A stretch of DNA of 64,000 nucleotides from NCBI GenBank assembly GCA_963766345.1, contig CAVXZL010000012.1, positions 372,001 through 436,000 on the forward strand, written 5' to 3'. Position 1 is the first letter of the stretch; every line of letters begins with the position of its first letter. This stretch comes from DASVFB01 sp963766345. GTDB lineage: Bacteria; Actinomycetota; Thermoleophilia; Gaiellales; Gaiellaceae. The notes under the pieces are model-generated. The model was not told the origin of the DNA and made no database searches. It worked only from the letters and a program-made list of their open reading frames with translations. Positions 60,050 to 64,000 of this stretch are shown piece after piece. The translations under genes and the position numbers were made by a program.

Positions 60050-61942
60050 GCGCAGTTCCGCCGCTTGGCGCGCGCACGCGCGACGTCGAGGGGCCCGCCG
60101 TCGAACGCGACCGCGCGGTTGTACCGGTCGAGCGCGTACGCACGGCTGAGCGAGCGGTAGGCGGCGCACGGGTCGCCGAGAGAGTCGAGCTCGAACACGC
60201 CGCGCTCGGCCCACGCCTGCGGATTCTCCGGCTGCGTGTCCGTCGCCCGGCGGTACAGCCGCAGCGCCCTGAGGGGGTGGCCGTCGAAGCCCTCGAGCGC
60301 CGCCTCGGTGAGGAGCGGGTCGACGGCGAGCGGATTCCACGAGTGCGCCTGCGCTGCAACCTCGGGATTCGCGGTCGCCACGGCCTCGTCGACCTTGTGC
60401 CGGGCGACGGCCGGCGCTGCGAGCGAGAAGCACGCCGTCACGCCGAGCGCGAGCGCGCCGAGCGCCCAGACCGGCTCGCGCCGCGCGGAGGTCGTCCCCG
60501 GTTCCGCGAGCAGGACGCCGAGCGCCAGGAACGCAGGCGCACTCACGGCGACGTAGTCCCAGCCGATGTCGATGAGGATGTTTCCGAGATACGCCAGCAG
60601 GCAGACGGCAAGCGCAGCCGCGGGGGCGTCCCCCAGGCGGCGGCGCACGGCGATCGACGCCAGGACGACGGCAGCGGCAAAGAGCGCGAAACCGACGATG
60701 CCGGTCTCGCCGAGCGACTGGAGCGCGAAGTCGTGTGGCTCCGTCGTCGGTCTGACGAATTCGGCGCGTCGTAGGCGGTGCGCGAGCACGAACGACGCCG
60801 CGCCTGTTCCACCGATCGGCCGGCGCTCGAACATCGCCCACGCCTGGCCCCACCAGTCGAGCCGCTCGTCCGAGCTTCCGCAGCCGAAGCGGGCGGCGCC
60901 CTGCGTGCAATGCGCGCCGGCAGCGCTCGCGCTCGTCGCGCCGCTCGAGTTCAGCGCTGCGACGACAACGCCCGCGACACACGCGACGCCGACGACGGCG
61001 AAGAGCGCAAGCGTCGCGCGCCGGCGGCGCTCGCGCTCGACCTCGACCCGTGCAAGCCGGCGCGCAACGACGAGCACGAAGAGGGCGGCGACGACAACCG
61101 CAAGCAGGAAGAGCCGCCCGTCGTGCGCCCGCGACGAGTGCGGCTGTCCGTCGTCGCTGACGCCGTGCAACGCGAGCGAGACGCCGAACACCGCAACGGC
61201 CGCACCGCCGCCGACGACGAGCGCCGCAAGCGCCTCGAGCCGCCGCGCATCGAGCCACAGCCATGCGGCGGCTGCGACGACGCCTACGAGAATCCCGCCG
61301 CGCGAGTACGCCAGCAGCACCGTCAGCACGCCGCCGAAGACGAGCAGCGCGCCGTCGAAGCGACGCTCGGCCGCGCGCCAGAGGCCGAGCACGACGGCGA
61401 AGTCGCCGAGCAGGGCGAGCGCGTTCCAGAATCCAACCGGCGAGCGCAGCCGGGCAAGGCGGCCGTAGTCCGGATAGAGCGACGGGATCCCCTTCGCGAG
61501 CAGCGCGTACGCGATGACGCCCGCGACGAGCACTGCAAACGCCACCGCGGTGGCGCGCGGCGCGCGCGGCACGATCGCCGCGACGAAGAGGCCGACGACG
61601 AGGAACGCGAGATATGCGAGGCCGCGATTGAGGTAGTCCCACGAGTTGTCGGGCAGGACCGACCACACGATCGACGCGCCCTGCCAAACGACCAACCCAG
61701 CGAGACATGCCGATGCACCACATTGCGGCGCGCTCCAGGCGCGGACGTACGATGAGCCCGGCAAAGCCGGCGGCCACGAGCACGGACGCCGCGAGCACGG
61801 CGGCGCCGCCGATCCACGCGAGCCGCGTAGGAGAGTCCGCGCCGCCGAAGAAGAGCGCCCACACGAGGAGCGCACAGGCGACGACGAACGTAGCCGCGGC
61901 AACCGGCGCGAGCCCGCGGTCGCGCAACGAAAGCGCCGGCAT
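60046..61942 (-). CDS. O-antigen ligase/polymerase-like membrane protein with TPR-like tail, one frameshift
   Basis: From the ATG at 61942 helices start 'APVAAATFVVACALLVWALF'. A shift near 61720 leads into 'LVVWQGASIVWSVLPDNSWD', 'LAFLVVGLFVAAIVPRAPRA', 'VLTVLLAYSRGGILVGVVAA', then the large loop with 'RLDWWGQAWAMFERRPIGGT' and 'EPHDFALQSLGETGIVGFAL', the Wzy_C/O-antigen ligase motif. The C-terminal 130 residues look like TPR ('LRLYRRATDTQPENPQAWAE'). Such proteins join or polymerise surface glycans in the membrane. It could act on the glycan made by the 34-50 kb locus, or on another one. Confidence 0.8.
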
Positions 61943-62099
61943 CGTGCGCGACGCTACCACCGTTTACAAACCCCTTACAGCGCGATGATTAGAAACTCAC
62001 CGCATAGGGGGAGACTCCCGCGAACGGAGAACTTCCTCTCCGGATGCCGCATGCAGCTATCGCCCCGCCCACAGAGACCCCGCTACCCTTGCCGTCGTC

Positions 62100-62639
62100 G
62101 TGGCGTCTCTCGTGGTCGTCGTTGCGGGCGGGCTCGCCCTCGCCGCCGGAACCGCCGCACCTGCATCGGCGTCGACGCCGTGCTCGCAGAGCGTCATCAA
62201 CGACTGGTTCGACGACGGCAAGGTCGACAAGACGTATCCGCAGCACTGCTACACGGAGGCGATCCAGCACCTTCCGCGCGACATCCACACGTACTCGAAC
62301 GCGGCCGATGACATCCGCGCCGCGATGCTCGCGGCGTTCAACAAGGGCGGGGGCGCATCCTCGGGCGGATCGCAGCAGACATCCGGCGGGAACGCACATA
62401 GCCCGTCGTCCAACAGCACGACTCCCTCGGCCTCGGCCGCCGCACCGAAGGCGGACGAGCCGAAGCAGGGCGTGATCGTGCGCGCGATCGAGTGGCTCGG
62501 CCCGTCGGATGCGGGCGCGGTGCCGCTGCCGCTCCTGATCCTGGCGGGCGTTGCGTTCCTGCTCCTCGCCGCGGCCGGCGGGAGCCTCGTCAACCGGCGC
62601 CTGCAAGAGCGCCGGCTGCCGCCTCCTCCCCGGGCCTAG
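62100..62639 (+). CDS. Small secreted or membrane-anchored protein of unknown function
   Basis: The 179-residue product starts at a GTG with a signal peptide ('MASLVVVVAGGLALAAGTAA', cleavage near 'ASA-STP'). An approximately 60-residue domain with two Cys ('TPCSQSVINDWFDDGKVDKT', 'YPQHCYTEAIQHLP') precedes a Ser/Gly/Ala-rich linker and a C-terminal helix ('PLPLLILAGVAFLLLAAAGG') followed by basic residues, so it probably faces outwards and is anchored at its C-terminus. The domain is a recurring type in actinobacteria-like genomes, with no function I can name. Confidence 0.75.
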   Translation: MASLVVVVAGGLALAAGTAAPASASTPCSQSVINDWFDDGKVDKTYPQHCYTEAIQHLPRDIHTYSNAADDIRAAMLAAFNKGGGASSGGSQQTSGGNAHSPSSNSTTPSASAAAPKADEPKQGVIVRAIEWLGPSDAGAVPLPLLILAGVAFLLLAAAGGSLVNRRLQERRLPPPPRA

Positions 62640-62740
62640 AGGCTCTCGGCGGACCGGGCCTCCCGGGCGTTGTCCATCCGGCGGCGGCAGTAGCCTCCCG
62701 GACCCGCAATGACCCGGAGTGACTAGCCTGGAGGGAACAG

Positions 62741-64000
62741 ATGGCAACCGCCGACGAGACCACGGAGACCACCGCGCAACCACTCGAGGGCGCGGCTGAA
62801 ACCGCTGCAAATGCCGTATTGGACGGCGGTTCGCAGCTCGGCGTTCGCCGCTACTTCACGATCCCCGGGCGCGACCCGTTCGACGAGGTCGAGTGGGAGA
62901 CGCGCGACGCGTTCATCCCGGGCAAGGAGAAGCCCGCGTTCGACCAGAAGGGCGTCGAGTTCCCGAAGACCTGGTCGCAGACGGCGACGAACATCGTGGC
63001 CCAGAAGTACTTCCGCGGCCGGATGAGCTCGCCCGACCGCGAGCGCAGCGTCAAGCAGATGATCGGCCGCGTCGTCACGACGATCGGCACGTGGGGCCGC
63101 GCGGGCGGCTACTTCGCGGACGAGGACGAGGCGAAGACGTTCGAGGACGAGCTGAAGTTCATCCTCGTGTACCAGCTCGCCGCGTTCAACTCGCCGGTGT
63201 GGTTCAACGTCGGCTTCGAGGAGAAGCCGCAGTGCAGCGCGTGCTTCATCCTCTCGATCGACGACTCGATGGAGTCGATCCTCGACTGGATCCGGCGCGA
63301 GGGAGTGATCTTCCGCGGCGGCTCGGGCTCCGGCGTCAACCTGTCGAAGCTGCGCTCGTCGAAGGAGCAGCTGTCGAAGGGCGGCTACGCCTCCGGGCCG
63401 GTGTCGTTCATGCGCGGCGCCGATGCGTCGGCGGGGACGATCAAGTCGGGCGGCAAGACGCGCCGCGCGGCGAAGATGGTCGTGCTCGACGTCGACCATC
63501 CGGACGTCGAGGAGTTCATCTGGTGCAAGGCGCACGAGGAGGAGAAGGCGCGCGTCCTCGAGGCCGCCGGCTACGACATGTCGCTCGACAGCCCTGACTG
63601 GGCTTCGATCCAGTACCAGAACGCGAACAACTCGGTGCGCGTCACCGACACGTTCATGGACGCGGCAGCCGCCGACGGCGAGTGGAACCTCACCGCGCGC
63701 ACGGACGGCGCCGTCGTCGACACCGTCGACGCGAAGAAGCTGCTGCGCCAGATCGCCGAGGCTGCGTGGAAGTGCGCCGACCCGGGCGTGCAGTACGACA
63801 CGACGATCAACAAGTGGCACACGCTGCCGAACACGTCGCGCATCAACGCGTCGAACCCCTGCAGCGAGTACATGTCGATCGACGACTCGGCGTGCAACCT
63901 CGCGTCGCTGAACCTGATGAAGTTCCGCCGCGAGGACGGCGAGCTCGACGTCGAGGCGTACGAGCACGCCGTCGACACCGTCTTCCTCGCGCAGGAGATC
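62741..64000 (+). CDS. nrdJ: Adenosylcobalamin-dependent ribonucleotide reductase (class II), partial at the right edge
   Basis: The first 420 residues are present. The start ATG at 62741 follows TGGAGGGA. Motifs include 'PVWFNVGFEEKPQCSACFIL' (Cys165/Cys168; the second corresponds to the first redox Cys), 'GVIFRGGSGSGVNLSKLRS', 'GGKTRRAAKMVVLDVDHPDV', 'RINASNPCSEYMSIDD' (Asn372-Cys374-Glu376, the radical-Cys triad) and 'DSACNLASLNLMK' (Cys385). Class II enzymes use B12 instead of an iron or manganese subunit to make deoxynucleotides, working with or without oxygen. No cobalamin riboswitch is visible in the 100-bp upstream gap. The C-terminus lies beyond the window. Confidence 0.95.
   Translation, partial: MATADETTETTAQPLEGAAETAANAVLDGGSQLGVRRYFTIPGRDPFDEVEWETRDAFIPGKEKPAFDQKGVEFPKTWSQTATNIVAQKYFRGRMSSPDRERSVKQMIGRVVTTIGTWGRAGGYFADEDEAKTFEDELKFILVYQLAAFNSPVWFNVGFEEKPQCSACFILSIDDSMESILDWIRREGVIFRGGSGSGVNLSKLRSSKEQLSKGGYASGPVSFMRGADASAGTIKSGGKTRRAAKMVVLDVDHPDVEEFIWCKAHEEEKARVLEAAGYDMSLDSPDWASIQYQNANNSVRVTDTFMDAAAADGEWNLTARTDGAVVDTVDAKKLLRQIAEAAWKCADPGVQYDTTINKWHTLPNTSRINASNPCSEYMSIDDSACNLASLNLMKFRREDGELDVEAYEHAVDTVFLAQEI

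Noticed and set aside
62640..62740. Cobalamin riboswitch upstream of nrdJ
   Set aside because: The gap is only 101 bp and shows no B12-box-like sequence or the extended fold; only a ribosome-binding site is visible.

Overview
The window is high-GC DNA (by eye about two thirds G+C or more) with many GTG and TTG starts, a B12-dependent ribonucleotide reductase, a class III cyclase/AAA/TPR regulator and a LytR_C-type membrane protein. This suits a high-GC actinobacterium-like soil or water organism, possibly class Thermoleophilia (Gaiellales/Solirubrobacterales). That placement is inference from gene content and style, not from a marker gene. Many genes keep clear protein similarity while changing frame, which points to an assembly with residual indel errors, worst between about 34 and 47 kb. 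Coordinates of such genes span the whole reconstructed gene, and the break positions are given in the entries.

Layout. 1-21959 (-): one enormous surface-protein gene of at least 7,300 codons that runs off the left edge. It has an N-terminal membrane segment, a Pro/Thr linker, an Asp/Gly RTX-like region with flagellin-type modules, then more than 12 kb of Ala/Gly-rich repeats. Four 10-bp direct repeats lie just upstream. 22.3-22.8 kb: decayed Ig-like repeat protein. 23.2-26.1 kb: a soluble histidine kinase and two NarL-type response regulators. 26.07-27.07 kb: an IS481-type remnant and a MoxR ATPase remnant. 27.2-34.2 kb: a low-GC secreted protein, a cyclase-ATPase-TPR regulator, a SAM hydrolase, a broken sufB chimera, a GNAT acetyltransferase and tRNA-Thr(CGT).

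34.3-52.5 kb is a surface-glycan locus. On the minus strand, from 50069 leftwards, cytidylyltransferase, NeuB-like synthase, NeuC-like hydrolysing epimerase, NeuD/PglD-like acetyltransferase, CBS-nucleotidyltransferase, LegB-like dehydratase and LegC-like aminotransferase follow each other with stop/start overlaps or a few bases between. Together they cover every step expected of CMP-legionaminic acid (or a close nonulosonate) synthesis by the GDP-glucosamine route. A GT-B-like transferase, a Wzx-type flippase, a sugar nucleotidyltransferase, a GDP-deoxysugar reductase-like SDR and a GT4 glycosyltransferase follow. Two GT2 enzymes and a methyltransferase lie at the far end. A class III aminotransferase and a Gfo/Idh/MocA oxidoreductase face away from the cytidylyltransferase and may tailor the sugar.

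52.7-64 kb is mostly intact core sequence: a sulfate ABC transporter (cysP-cysT-cysW-cysA) converging on an Rrf2 regulator, holB-tmk, a LytR_C protein, a palindromic intergenic repeat, an O-antigen ligase-like protein coupled to a sulfite-oxidase-type molybdoenzyme, a small secreted protein and nrdJ, which runs off the right edge. The strongest biological theme is cell-surface construction: a giant repetitive adhesin-like protein, its possible two-component control, and a sialic-acid-like glycan pathway with its own flippase.
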